A stretch of DNA of 64,000 nt, taken from Symbiodinium natans (taxonomy: Eukaryota > Sar > Dinophyceae > Suessiales > Symbiodiniaceae). Made by a program: the position numbers and the translations under genes. The DNA lies in the NCBI GenBank assembly GCA_905221605.1, contig CAJNDS010000413.1:893243-957242 (forward strand). The letters run 5' to 3'. The first letter of the stretch is position 1; each line of letters starts with the position of its first letter. This document shows, piece after piece, positions 32,801-43,388 of this stretch. The notes beneath the pieces are model-generated. The model worked only from the letters and a program-made list of their open reading frames with translations, searched no databases and had not been told where the DNA came from.

Positions 32801-35010
32801 TGAACCCCAACCCCACAAACCCTAAACCTGGGTTTTGGAGTACTAAAATTGAACACATGTTTGGTTCTGGGTTCCTATAGCTACTTACACCTAAAAGGTA
32901 TATACCTTTTTCCAGGATCTACTCCAAAGTACTCTCTTCCTTGGGAACTATTTTTCCTTTTTGTTCATATAAAACCCAAGAGGATAATCAACATATTGTT
33001 TTTATTAAGGTTCTAAGGGAAGTATAGAGTAGGGAAACGCCTGTTTGCAGGATGCAGGGCTACCCTCGGAGATCCGGAAGCCTTAGACTCGGCGCAAGGG
33101 GTGTTCTCGGGTGTCTGATGGGCCCTTGCACGAGGCTTAGGCTTTCGGGCTTTAGGGTTTAGGGCTGGGTTAGGGTTTAGGGTTTAGGATTTAGGGTTCG
33201 GGTTTAGGGTTTCGGGATTAGGGTTAGGGTTTAGGGATCCATGTACCTATATAGTATATACTTGGGCCCCAAAGCTACTACGCAGGCCCCACTAAGGCCC
33301 AAGCGTATCCTCTATAGGTACATGGGTCCTTAGGGTTTATAGGGCTTCCAAAGCCCGCAACCGTAAAACTTGAAGACGCCCACGGCCCACCCCAACACCC
33401 AAAAGGCTGTGAATGCAGAGTCTGGACTTAGCGCTCTGAGGTGTGTAATATATTTGTCGGCAGAATGACCAACAGCATTCCCTCATGGCCCCTTTATGAA
33501 CATACTATACTAACCCCCAAAACCCTGTTCTAATTATTATTAATGCCCTATTGCATTTTCTTGGTTCCTTCTCTTTGTTTGAGAGGTTTCAGGGTTTCCG
33601 GTTGGGGTTTTCGTGTTTTTTGGCGTGTAGGGTTTCACTGTGTTAGGGGTTTTCAGGGTTTGGGGTCGAGGGTTCGATGGCTTCGGTTTTCCAGGATTAC
33701 AGGCTTTAGGGGTTGGGGTTTAGGGTTTAGGGTAGAATTTCAGCCAGGGTTACAGTAGGGCTTAGGATAGCTGACTGATGTTTTTGCTTCCTACTGCAAT
33801 TCGCCACCTCAACGGCTCTCTCAATCCCCAATTGCCAATACCCTGTACCCTTTTTAGGGTTTAGGGTTTAGGGTTTAGGGTTTAGGGTTTAGGGTTTAGG
33901 GTTGAGCAAGAACATCCTTGAATCAAAGTAAGGGTTCCTACATAGCTCTGTGATTCTCGTCTATGTTCTGACTAAGCGCTCTCGGTATAGCACCCCTTGC
34001 AAATCCTTAGCCGCATTCCTTCGCGGCCACAGAGGTCTGTCGTTGCCGGAACGGACCAGAGGGCACTGCTTGCATGGTTGGTGGCGTTTTGAAGGGGGCG
34101 TCCATGGTGCAAGTTCCTCAAAAAAACGAAGGTAGAACCTAGATTCCTTTTCAAACTTAGGGTTTAGGTGCCCAAAAGAAGCTACAGGAACCCCTTTTAA
34201 GGCTCAAGTGTATACTATACTAAGGACCCAGGGTAGGCCCTTAATTTCTTTTTTGGGGGGTGTAGGTGCCCTTTTTAAGCCCTTCACACCAAGCAGGGTC
34301 CCTGTTTATTCCTAGGTTACTCTTGGGTTTTGGAAGGCAACGTTCCCTTGGTAGGCTTTAGAGGACCTGTTGAACCACCCCTTTCCGGTTTCGGGTTTGG
34401 GGTGTAAGGTTTAAGGTCTATTTTCTTCCAGACTGCCCAAGCTCTAAGCACAAATGGGAGTTTCACAAGTGGAACTTCTTTAGGAGACTCCCAAAAACAG
34501 GGGGGCTTCATTTTTGGAACCACTTTGGATGAAGCCCATAGTCCTTCACCCCCCCCCCAATCCAACTCATCTCAGCTATCTAGTGTAACCGTGTACCTTA
34601 TAAACGGGCCGATGGACTCACAAGTTAAAGGTATGTTTTATCTTTTTATCGTTTTTTAATGGCATGGTATCAAGGTAGCTCATAGGCAGCGACTATCTCT
34701 TGGGATGTTCCCCCTTATACTAACAGTCCGTATCAGTACCCCCAATGTGTTCCCTATCAAGGACTGTTAGTATAAGGGGAAGCATCCCAACCCTAAACCC
34801 CAAACCCCAAACCCTAAACCCTGAACCCTAAACCCTATCATCCCTGTTAAGGCCGATTAGTATAAGGGGGAACATCCCCAAACTATCTCCATGGCAGGGT
34901 GCCCCTGGCGGTGACGACGAGCACCCAGCGACAGGGGCCCACAAAGCTGCGCCGGCCTCGGCCAGACGGTTAATAAAGGGTTTGGGATTTAGGGTTTAGG
35001 GTTTAGGGTT
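29872..35010. other. gene-poor, repeat-rich stretch
   Basis: Contains short telomere-like tracts (about 30086-30115, 33145-33235, 33852-33903), a C17 run at 30786, family F (33237-33332) and family C (34702-34789). A repeat with the words TAGCTACTTA and AAGTATATAC occurs at about 31300-31410 and 32860-32935. A unit starting GGACCCAGGGTAGGCCC is at 34223-34329, with relatives at about 14385, 32000 and 56339. No gene is supported. Confidence 0.55.
33852..33903. repeat. interstitial telomere-like array (TTTAGGG)7
   Basis: Seven heptamers, perfect apart from the T-rich start. Confidence 0.93.
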
Positions 35011-35153
35011 ACTTGGAGGTTCATGGTACTTGTTAACCAGTTCTAACTGTACTTATTGCTGTACTTGTAACCATATTAAGGCACTTAAGGGGCTGACAAA
35101 TGGATTAGAAGTACACTTATGATTGGTTAAGAAGTACCATGAACCTCCAAGTA
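35011..35153. mobile_element. family B inverted-repeat element
   Basis: Clean copy with arms ACTTGGAGGTTCATGGTACT and AGTACCATGAACCTCCAAGT, inserted at the edge of a TTTAGGG tract. Confidence 0.8.
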
Positions 35154-35329
35154 TAGGGGTCGGACGTATTTCTCATAGTATTCCCTTATGGTCCATTTGT
35201 CAGAAAACTATACTAACCACCCCAAAAACCTACACTAATAGTATTCCCTTATGGTCCCTCTTTCAAGTAATTAAAAGCTATCCTAGTTATTAAAGGCCCC
35301 CTATATTAAGGGTTTCTGTTGCGATTTCG

Positions 35330-36700
35330 AGTCTGAGGAAGTTTCATGCCTTGTAGAAAAAGCCATCGCTGCTGGGCGAGGTTCTCCGCAGTGCTGAGAC
35401 CGGAAATGGAGTGAGAGTTCTGCTCTATTGTACTGCGTGTGTGATGATATTGAGCAAACGTATATCATAGCAAAATACACAGATCAAAATAAATGCATAC
35501 AAATATTTTTTTATATATGTAGTTTTGTTCTATAGGAAGCCCCCCCATTGACACTGTTGTTGTTTTTGGTCTTGCTCAGGCACGGACTTCAGCAAACCGC
35601 TCAAGTCCAGGGGGGGCAGGGTTTAGGAGTTACGCTCTGGACTGAATTTTGCTTCTTAAAGAACACTATATTATTGAAATGACGGCCGAGGGAAATGAAA
35701 CGGAATGAGGGACAGCTATTGGGACAGGACCACCTGTGGCCCTATTGAGCCTCGGTGCTTTTTTACCCTATTGTGCGTTTAAACGGCCATTGGGTGCTGC
35801 ACTTACTTGTGTTACTTAATGTGGTTTCAAATAAGACGGCCGGCTAATCGTATGAGTACTTTGCAAATTGAAACAGCTGCACTTAAAATGGAGTTCGTGA
35901 AGTGGTTCGCAGTGTTAATGAAGGGACGGGAACCAACATAATAATCGAAAACATGGATCTAAACTTTCCAGCTCGTTTAGTTTATGCAAATACTGTTTAC
36001 TGTCTTAGATAGGGGCCATTTGTCATGAACCGCAGCATTTACGACAAGAAGCTCCAAGATACCGTAAATATCTGGCGCCTGATTGTAACAAGTAAGCTGC
36101 ATTAATTATGAATCACCTTTTGAGCCACGAGTTGTCTTCAGATCGCTGACCCCTAGTAATGCATACTGTGTCCGCTACAACCTAGGATCTAGAATAGCGA
36201 TATCCAGAAGATGAAATACGCAACACAATATATACTTTCAAACTATTTAAGCTCGGGCCCTTCACAAGGCGTTCTTTGTGTCCGCTGCAACCTAGATTAG
36301 GACATGATCTAGTGCCCAAAAACTTTCAGCATATTGTTTCAGTCAGGGCCAGAGGGTTGAAGCCGACAACAGTGCATCAATGCGGGTGGGAAGCATCTAT
36401 ATATATATATATATACAGATAGATAGATATGTATGTATATATATACACACATATACACATGTATGCCTATGCGTACTAAATTAGATATTATATATTGTAT
36501 ATATATATATATATATGTTTATTCATTATTTATACATGTTTTTGTGCATTATGTATTTGTGTATGTGCATTCAAATGTAGATGTATATACATAACAGGCG
36601 TATGTATATGTTTATGTGTATACTCTATATACACACAAATGTATATGTGTGAAATTAGTCAGGAATGGCATGGTCAGTGTATAGGGAGCACTGACTGCAG
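35330..36700. other. quieter AT-richer stretch without telomere-like repeats
   Basis: About 1.4 kb free of TTTAGGG units and of the inverted-repeat families. It contains two partial copies of a TGTGTCCGCTRCAACCTAG word (36168 and 36276), then (TA)n/(GATA)n/(TATG)n microsatellites at about 36395-36660. No recognisable gene. Confidence 0.55.
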
Positions 36701-37010
36701 CGCCGGGTAGGCCCTAAGCTTTCGGCCGGAAGATGCCTTAAGATGCCACCTACGCCTGCGGGGCCTAGACGGTTTAGGGGGCAGTTAGGGTGCGCCACGA
36801 CTGCACCTTGAACCGAATACACCTGTCCCTTGAACTTCCCGATGGTTCAGGGCTTACGGTTTAGGGCGCAGGGTCAGGGTATAAAGTTTGTAGGGTTCAG
36901 GGCCAGTAACTTTGTACACTCGTAGCAAATGGGAAGCTTGTACCGCTATTTGAGGTACAAGGTTGCTCTACGCGCGCCCGAAGTTTTCTAAACCAAAGCC
37001 CTACAGTCTA

Positions 37011-37100
37011 CCCAGAGGCTCCTATGTAGTGCCTTTTTGGGGGAGTATACTAGGATCCCCTATAACTAACCCAAAAAGGAACTACGTTGGAGCCTTTGGG
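37011..37100. mobile_element. family D inverted-repeat element
   Basis: Arms CCCAGAGGCTCCTATGTAGT and ACTACGTTGGAGCCTTTGGG around GGGAGTATACTAGGATCCCC. Confidence 0.75.
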
Positions 37101-38382
37101 TATACAGCTGGCCAGGAGATATCTGCTGCCTTCTCGTACCTGAACTTCATCCGTTGGCTGTGCGGGCTTCCGAAGGCCAGGGAGCTCGGCCACCCGAACC
37201 CTCGTTCGATTGGGGTTGTAGAGTTTTGGGATTTGGGGGTTTAGGGTTTAGGGTTTAGGGTTTAGGGTTTAGGGTTTAGGGTTCAGAAGCGAAGAGCGAC
37301 TGAGTAAACCACCTTAATCCTAAACCCCATGACATTGCGGGCCTTTGAGTCCTCTTTAGGGTTTGGGGTTTTAGGGTTTAGGGTTTAGGGCTTAGGGCTT
37401 AGGGTTTAGGGAACCCTCTTGGAATTGCATCTCGTACTCGTTTTCGTTGGAATCCTGCGCTTTTGCCTAGCCGCGAGATACTCATCATCAAATTTCGCAA
37501 CCCCAAAAGGACCTACAATTTTGCCGGGGGACTGCTATAGGTGAAGCCAAGTCCGCCTGAGCCTACCAGACAAGCAAGAAGGTCAGCTTCAGCGCTTCCA
37601 AGCAGTCGGCATGCAGGGTGATGAGCGAGGCTTTGTGCTGGGGTGTTGGCGTGTGTGGGGTTGGGAGGGGAGGGCGGTGAAACCCTAAAACCCTAAAACC
37701 CTGAACGCTCTCAAAAACCCTAAAACCCCCATTTAAAGCCCAAAACCCTAAACCCTAAACCCTGAAACCCCTCAAAAACCCTAAAGCCCTAAGGGGCTTT
37801 GTGGGGTTTAGGAGTTTGGGGTTCAGGGCTTTGGGTTTGCTCAGCCCCTAGACCCTAAATCCTGCGGGAGGCAGGAGCGAGCTGAAGACTGTGGGTTGAA
37901 GGTTCTGAGATTTAGGGTTTAGGGTTTAGGGTTCTGAGATTTAGGGTTTAGGGTTTAGGGTTTAAGGTTTAGGGTTTAGGGTTTAGGGTTTAGGGCATAT
38001 ATATAGGGTTTAGGATTTAGGGTTCAGGGGTGGAGCGCTGGGGGGGCTCAGATCTTCGATAAGAGGATGTAGACGCAGAGCCTTGAACAAGACTGACACC
38101 TGAAACAGGCTGCGTCTCTAGGAACAGAGGTTTGTAGGGTTAGGTCTTGGTGTCCCTCCTGTACCAGACGCCAGATTCTAGAAAACGACCTGCTTGTTGC
38201 GGTCCCGCTTTCCGTCACAGCGAGCGTTTTTATTGGGGTTGCATCGAGCTATGACCGCTAAATACGCCTTCAACCCAATCTATGGGGTTTAGGGCATCTC
38301 AGTGTATTAGTCGGTTTGAGAGCCAAAGTTAAGGGTGCAGGGAGGAATACCCTAAACCCTATAAACCCGACCCCGTAAACCC
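37101..38382. other. repeat-rich stretch upstream of the channel exons
   Basis: TTTAGGG tracts at 37229-37283, 37375-37412 and 37911-37995, and CCCTAAA variants at 37680-37790. A GC-rich open segment at 37117-37205 could hide an exon but shows no channel similarity. The missing N-terminal exons of the channel should lie here, in the sequence gap, or further upstream. Confidence 0.5.
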
Positions 38383-38520
38383 TCTCTTTCTCACTCTCTC
38401 TCTCTCTCTCTGTCTTCTCTCTCTCCTCTATCTCCTCTCTCTCACTCTCTTTCTCCTGTCTCTCTGCTTTCTTTCTCTCTCTGCTCTCTTTCTCTCTCTC
38501 CTCTCTCTCCTCTCTCTCTC

Positions 38521-38554
<34 letters not shown>

Positions 38555-38593
38555 CTCTCTCTCTCGCTCTTCTCGCTCTCTCCTCTCTCTCTC
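38383..38593. repeat. (CT)n microsatellite ending at an assembly gap
   Basis: About 210 bp of CTCTCT with scattered substitutions, running directly into the N block. Confidence 0.95.
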
Positions 38594-38693
38594 NNNNNNN
38601 NNNNNNNNNNNNNNNNNNNNNNNNNNNNNNNNNNNNNNNNNNNNNNNNNNNNNNNNNNNNNNNNNNNNNNNNNNNNNNNNNNNNNNNNNNNNN
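38594..38693. other. assembly gap of 100 N
   Basis: Exactly 100 N, which looks like a placeholder of unknown true size. It is flanked by (CT)n on the left and T5 followed by a G run of about 29 on the right. Both are hard to sequence. Confidence 0.99.
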
Positions 38694-38696
38694 TTT

Positions 38697-38727
<31 letters not shown>

Positions 38728-38846
38728 ATTGCACTGTAATTCCCAAGAAATAGCTAAAACTATATTTTTTAAAAGGGTGCTGTAATTCCTTAAGAAACGG
38801 CTGAAATTATGCAATTTTTTGATAGGGTATTCCAAGCTCAGTACAG

Positions 38847-39036
38847 GTGATCCAAGTGTCCATTGAAGGGCTGCTGCTCGTCGAGTTGTTGGCCCATTTT
38901 TTCGCGACCAGGTGCGCCGAAAGGAGAGCGTTCCTGAAGAATCCGCACCTCGTCAGTTGAAGCAATGTGTCGTGGCAGCTCTCTCTCTCTCTCTCTCTCC
39001 CTCCCTCCCTCCCCTTCTCGCTCACTCTCACTCTCT

Positions 39037-39079
<43 letters not shown>

Positions 39080-42000
39080 GGACCACGACAGTTGCTTGTG
39101 AGCTGCAACCCCGAGGTATAACATCATTGACTTTGTGGCGATCCTTCCCATGGCGCTTCGACTCCAGGTCGGCATCGCAACCCCCACCAGGGATGAGAAC
39201 GCCGTGATACACTACCTGCTCTACTGCTTCCCGGCGAGAATTTAGGGTTTAGGGTTTAGGGTTTAAGGTATCCTCCCAACCCACGCCCTTGCTACGAAAC
39301 CCGCAGCCCTGAACCCTAAATGAGGACCGTTCAGGATTCTGATTTGCGGTTGTTTTCGTTCAGTCTTGAAAAGGTGATGAAGTCTGAAGAGGCAGGTGTT
39401 TTCGTGTTGTTGTTCGTGTCGTTGTTCCTGTCGTTTTTCGTGCTGTTGTACGTGTTGGTGTTGATGTTTGTTGTTGTTGGTGTTTGTTGTCAGTGTTTGC
39501 TGTTTGTTCTGTGCTGCCTGTTGATTGTTTATTATTGTTTGTCGTTCGTTGTTTGTTGGTTGTTGGTTGTTGTTTGTTGTTTGTTGTTCGTTGTTTGTTA
39601 TTTGTGCTTTTGATGCTTGTTGTTTGGTGTTTGTTGTTGCTTGTTGGTTGTTGGTTGAATGTCGGTTGGTGGTTGAATTTTGGCTGTTGGTTGAAGGTTA
39701 GTTGTTGGCTGAATGTTGGTTGTTGGTTGGTTGTTGGCGGAACGTTGTTGGTTGAATGTTGTTGGTTGTTGGTTGCTGCTTGCTTCTAGTTGCTTGTTGC
39801 TTCTTGCTTCTTGCTTCTTGGCTGTTGGTTGTTTATTGTTGGTTGTTGGTGGTTGTTGTTTGGGATGTTCCCCCTTTCACTAGCAGTCCTTAATAGGGAT
39901 TGTCAGCAACCCTAGTATAATCGCACTACTACTATTTGCTTAAGAACCCCAAAAGAAATTTAAAAATAGTAAGGAAGAATAAAGGTTATTTTCTGGGGGA
40001 GGGGGGGGGGGGGGTTCTTAAGCAATTAGTAGATTAAGGACTGCTAGCATATGGATGGGCGCGCCCTAGCCAAGATTGACCGGACAAGTAGGAAGCTTCA
40101 AGGGGCATCATATAGGGGTCGGCATTCCCTTATGGCCCATATGGCCCCCTTTTTTCTAACTCTACTGTGATACCCCACAAAAAAAATCTCTAAACCCTAA
40201 ACCCTAAACCCTAATGATTAAGGCCCCTGTATCACTCACGCACCCTGCTGGGACATGTTACTTTGAAACCCTTCCTCCACGGGCTTGCAGAATGCTTCTT
40301 GTATGCTTCCAGTGCCCTAAGCCCGAAACTTGGAATGTTCCCCCTTATACGAACAGCTTCTCAATAGGGATTCTCATTGGGGGGGGGTACTAGAAAAGGT
40401 ATGTATGTATGTATGTATACTCAAGTAGAAACCCTAAGGGCTGCTAGTAGAAGGGGGGACATCCGGACCCGAAACATTCATCTAAGGCTTGGTCCCCGTG
40501 GTGAGGCAGCTCAAGCTCATCCGCAAGTTCCCGAAAGTGCAGCTGTTGCTGCACGTCCTGTCCACGACCTTCGATGCTCTGAAGCTGCTGCTGTTCTTGG
40601 TGTGCCTGATTGTGCTGATGTTTGGATGTGCCTTCTACGTCCTGGAGACCCTCGGTTGCCCCCTTTTGTGGGTTTCTGGGGGCTTCCTTATAACAGTCGC
40701 TAACCCCCCAAGCGGGTACCCTTATCATGACATGGGTACTTCCCCCAATGGGGCCATTCTCGAAACACCCAAAGAAAGGGTATTTTTCCCGGCCACTTTC
40801 AACCCACCCTAAACCCCAAACCCGAAACCCGAAACCCGAAGCCCTAAACCCTGAACCTGAACCCTAAACCCTAAACTTTGGCCCTAAACCCCAAACCCCA
40901 AACCCTAAACCCTAAACATTGTTGCTGGACCAAGGCCAGAAGCGATGGACTCTTTGAGTACCTCCATCTATCTCTGCACCGTGACAGTGACGACGGTGGG
41001 CACATGTGACATGAATCCGGTTACGCCAGCTGCTTGGCGCTGAATTGGCAGGGAGTTGAAGGTTTAGGGTTTAGGGTTTAGGGTTTAGGGTTTAGGGTTT
41101 AGGGTTTAGGGTTTAGGGTTTAGGGTTTAGGGTTTAGGGTTTAGGGTTTAGGGTTCAGGCTGGCTCTGAATTGCCAGGGAGTTGAGTTGACTAGACCCAG
41201 CGTAGCCTTATGTCCTTCTTTTCGGTCAGGGTCCCTTGTAAACCCCTTTGACCCAAAAAGGGCGCCCTGTTTATTCCTAGGTTACTTGTGGGATTCCTAG
41301 GTTACTTGTGGGTCTAGTTGAGGGTTTAGGGCTGAGGGTTTCTTGGAGCTTCCGTGACAAGGTCCATTCATGTACATTTATACTTCAGCAGCCCCAAAAT
41401 AGCCCCCAAAGAAGCACTAAGGTGTCATATATGCGAAGGGTCCCCCCTTTTTGTCCCTTCAATATGGTCAGTTCATGTGATTTCCTAAGCAAGAACACAG
41501 GTTGGGAAGATCATGGCCGGCGCGCTTTGCCTGACCAGCGTGTCCTATCTGAAGGGTTTAGGGTTTCTGGGTTTAGGGTTTTAGGGGTTTAGTTAGGGTT
41601 GTAGTTAGGGTTTTTGGATGTAGGGTTTAGGGTTTAGGGATATCCTTCTTCTCCCAACAAAAATCCGAAGCCCCACATGAGAAGCCACCAAAACACTATT
41701 GGGAACCCCTGGTCGGATAAAGGCTGCATGAAGCTGCACACTTGGGGGGTTTGGAGCTCCACTTGGAGGTTATGGGGTTTCAGGTTTAGGGTTTAGGGTT
41801 TAGGGTTTAGGGTGTCCTACTTGGAGGTTCACGGGTACGTATCAGCTGGGTGGTAAGAAGCGTAAGGATGGTTGTAATCTTATCCGAGGACTTTAATAAC
41901 CCTACTAGCAAGTACCCCTTTACTTCCAAGCATGATGAATCTGAGGTTTTGTTCATGGCTATGCCGCTTTCCGTGCTGGGCAATGCAATGTCGCAAACTT

Positions 42001-43388
42001 GGGCCGATCGACACAGAATCGTCTTGATCACACAGGCTCGCCGTAAGCTCAAGAATCTGGGTTACACTGCCGAGCACATGCCCAAGTTGTTTCTTGGATG
42101 TTTGTTCATACTTCCAACTGCTCTCCGGAGCGTGTGAAGGACCCTGAAAACAGGTGACCATAGAGAGTAACATGTGTATATATATATATACATATATGTA
42201 CAGAGATAAGTATAACAAATAATCTGGTTCCCTTACTTTCAATCGGGTTTCCGCGTCAATTGAGGTAGCTTAAGTTCCTCAGCAGCATTCCCGAACAAGC
42301 CTAGGTCCCTAAACCCAAACCCTCATCAAACCCCAAACCCTAACCCTAAACCTTACACCCCAAACCCCAACCCCCAACCCCCAAGCCCAAACTCTAAACC
42401 CTAAACCCCAAACCCCAAACCCCAAACCCCAAACCCCAAACCCCAAACCCCAAACCCCAAACCCTAAACCCTAAACCCTAAACCCTAAACCCAGGTTCTC
42501 CAAGTTCGACAAAGATGGCAACGGCGAGCTGGAAATGGATGAGTTCTGTGATCTTGTGGCGAAGATGCGGATTGGCACCTCCTCGCCGAAAGCAAGGGTG
42601 TAGGGTTTAGGGTTTAGGGTGTAGGGTTTAGGGTTTAGGTTTTAGGGTTTAGGGTTTAGGGTTTAGATTTTCGGGTGTAGGGTGTAGGGTGTAGGATGTA
42701 GGGTTGAAGCTCGGGGCTTTTGGGTGTAGCGTGCAGGATGTGGGGCTTAAGACTTCTGGGGTGTAGGGTTCGGGGTCGCAGCTTCTTTTTAGGGAGGAGT
42801 TGTTGGTAAATAGGAGTGGATTAGGGTTTAGGGTTTTGGGTTTTGGGTTTTGGGGTGAGCCTTTCTTTTGCTTCTTTTGAAGACTGAAGACGGATGCAGA
42901 GTCGTTGAAGGTATGAAACATTCTGAAGCAACGGAGCTCTTCCTGGCATTCGACGAAGATGGGGACGGGGGTATCACGGAGCCGCTTGTCCTCGCTGGCA
43001 CCTATAGATTTCCCACGTTTGTTAGGGTTTTGGGTTTTGGGTCTTGGGTCTTGGGTTTTGGGTTTTGGGTTTTGGGTTTTGGGTTTTGGGTTTTGGGTTT
43101 TGGGCTTTGGGCTTTGGGTTTTGGGTTTTGGGTTTTGTGCACTTGCGCCTCTCCCCTCCCTTCCCCGCCATTGACTTGATGTGTTAAATTGCACCTCCCT
43201 GAATCCAAGCTCTCGACTTCCAAACCCTAAACCCTAAACCCTAAACCCTAAACCCTAAACCCTACACCCTAAACCCTAAACCCTAAACCCCTGCACCCCT
43301 AAACCTGCAGCCCTTTTCCTGATAAGGATGGAGTTCATGAAGGCTTTGTACCCTCTGGACTATCGCCGAATCTACCGGCGAGCTTCAG
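38847..43388 (+). CDS. voltage-gated K+-channel-type protein with C-terminal EF-hands (nine exons, 5' and 3' partial)
   Basis: Exons: 38847-38944, 39116-39237, 40487-40646, 40935-41028, 41501-41539, 41946-42088, 42495-42574, 42911-42980 and 43327 to about 43388. All eight junctions keep phase and every acceptor is AG|G. Donors are GC, GA, GA, GC, GT, GT, GC and GC. The product has the end of S2 (LLLVELLAHFFATR), S3 (NPYNIIDFVAILP, joined across intron 1), an S4 voltage sensor with spaced charges (VVRQLKLIRKFPKVQ), S5 (LLFLVCLIVLMFGCAFYVLE), a pore loop with filter TTVGTCDMNP, S6 (VLFMAMPLSVLGN), and two EF-hands (DKDGNGELEMDE and DEDGDGGITEME). EF-hands suggest Ca2+ control of gating. S1 and the N-terminus are not found; the C-terminal end is unknown. 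The altered filter makes K+ selectivity uncertain. Confidence 0.9.
38988..39074. repeat. (CT)n tract in channel intron 1
   Basis: Long pyrimidine tract inside the 171-nt GC-AG intron, upstream of its acceptor. It probably serves as the polypyrimidine tract. Confidence 0.85.
39238..40486 (+). other. channel intron 2 packed with repeats
   Basis: This 1,249-nt GA-AG intron begins GAATTTAGGGTTTAGGG, so telomere-like units start two bases inside the donor. It then carries a degenerate (GTT)n block (39405-39860), a family C element at 39862-40057 split by an inverted repeat with GCTTAAGAACCCC ends (39937-40033), a CCCTAAA patch at 40190 and another family C element at 40332-40464. The frames seen in the GTT block are hydrophobic artefacts. 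Confidence 0.8.
41061..41155. repeat. interstitial telomere-like array in channel intron 4
   Basis: Thirteen to fourteen perfect TTTAGGG heptamers within the GC-AG intron 41029-41500. Confidence 0.97.
42396..42494. repeat. telomere-like array forming an intron 3' end
   Basis: About nine CCCCAAA units, then CCCTAAA units, end as AAACCCAG exactly at the AG|G acceptor of channel exon 7. The C-rich repeat takes the place of a polypyrimidine tract. Confidence 0.92.
43024..43137. repeat. (GGGTTTT)n array in channel intron 8
   Basis: About 16 GGGTTTT-type heptamers with GGGTCTT and GGGCTTT variants. Open frames across it on both strands (FWVLGFG and PKPKTQN periodicity) are repeat artefacts. A CCCTAAA array of opposite orientation follows at 43222-43291 in the same intron. 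Confidence 0.95.

Noticed and set aside
36495..36710. 71-codon frame rich in Y, I and C
   Set aside because: It translates (TA)n and (TATG)n microsatellite sequence.
37117..37205. GC-rich open segment as a missing N-terminal channel exon
   Set aside because: Its translation does not resemble S1 or a tetramerisation domain, and no phase-compatible junction to the next exon was evident.
38270..39207. RE-rich and SLSLSL open frames around the gap
   Set aside because: Translation of (CT)n microsatellite and N residues. The real coding part here is the short channel exon at 38847-38944.
39320..39789. Hydrophobic 97-101 codon frames rich in L, V and C
   Set aside because: They translate a degenerate (GTT)n block inside channel intron 2. 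Composition alone explains the apparent membrane helices.
42649..43223. Open frames with PKPKTQN or VLGFGFW periodicity
   Set aside because: Translation of the GGGTTTT heptamer array, which lies in introns of the channel on the plus strand.
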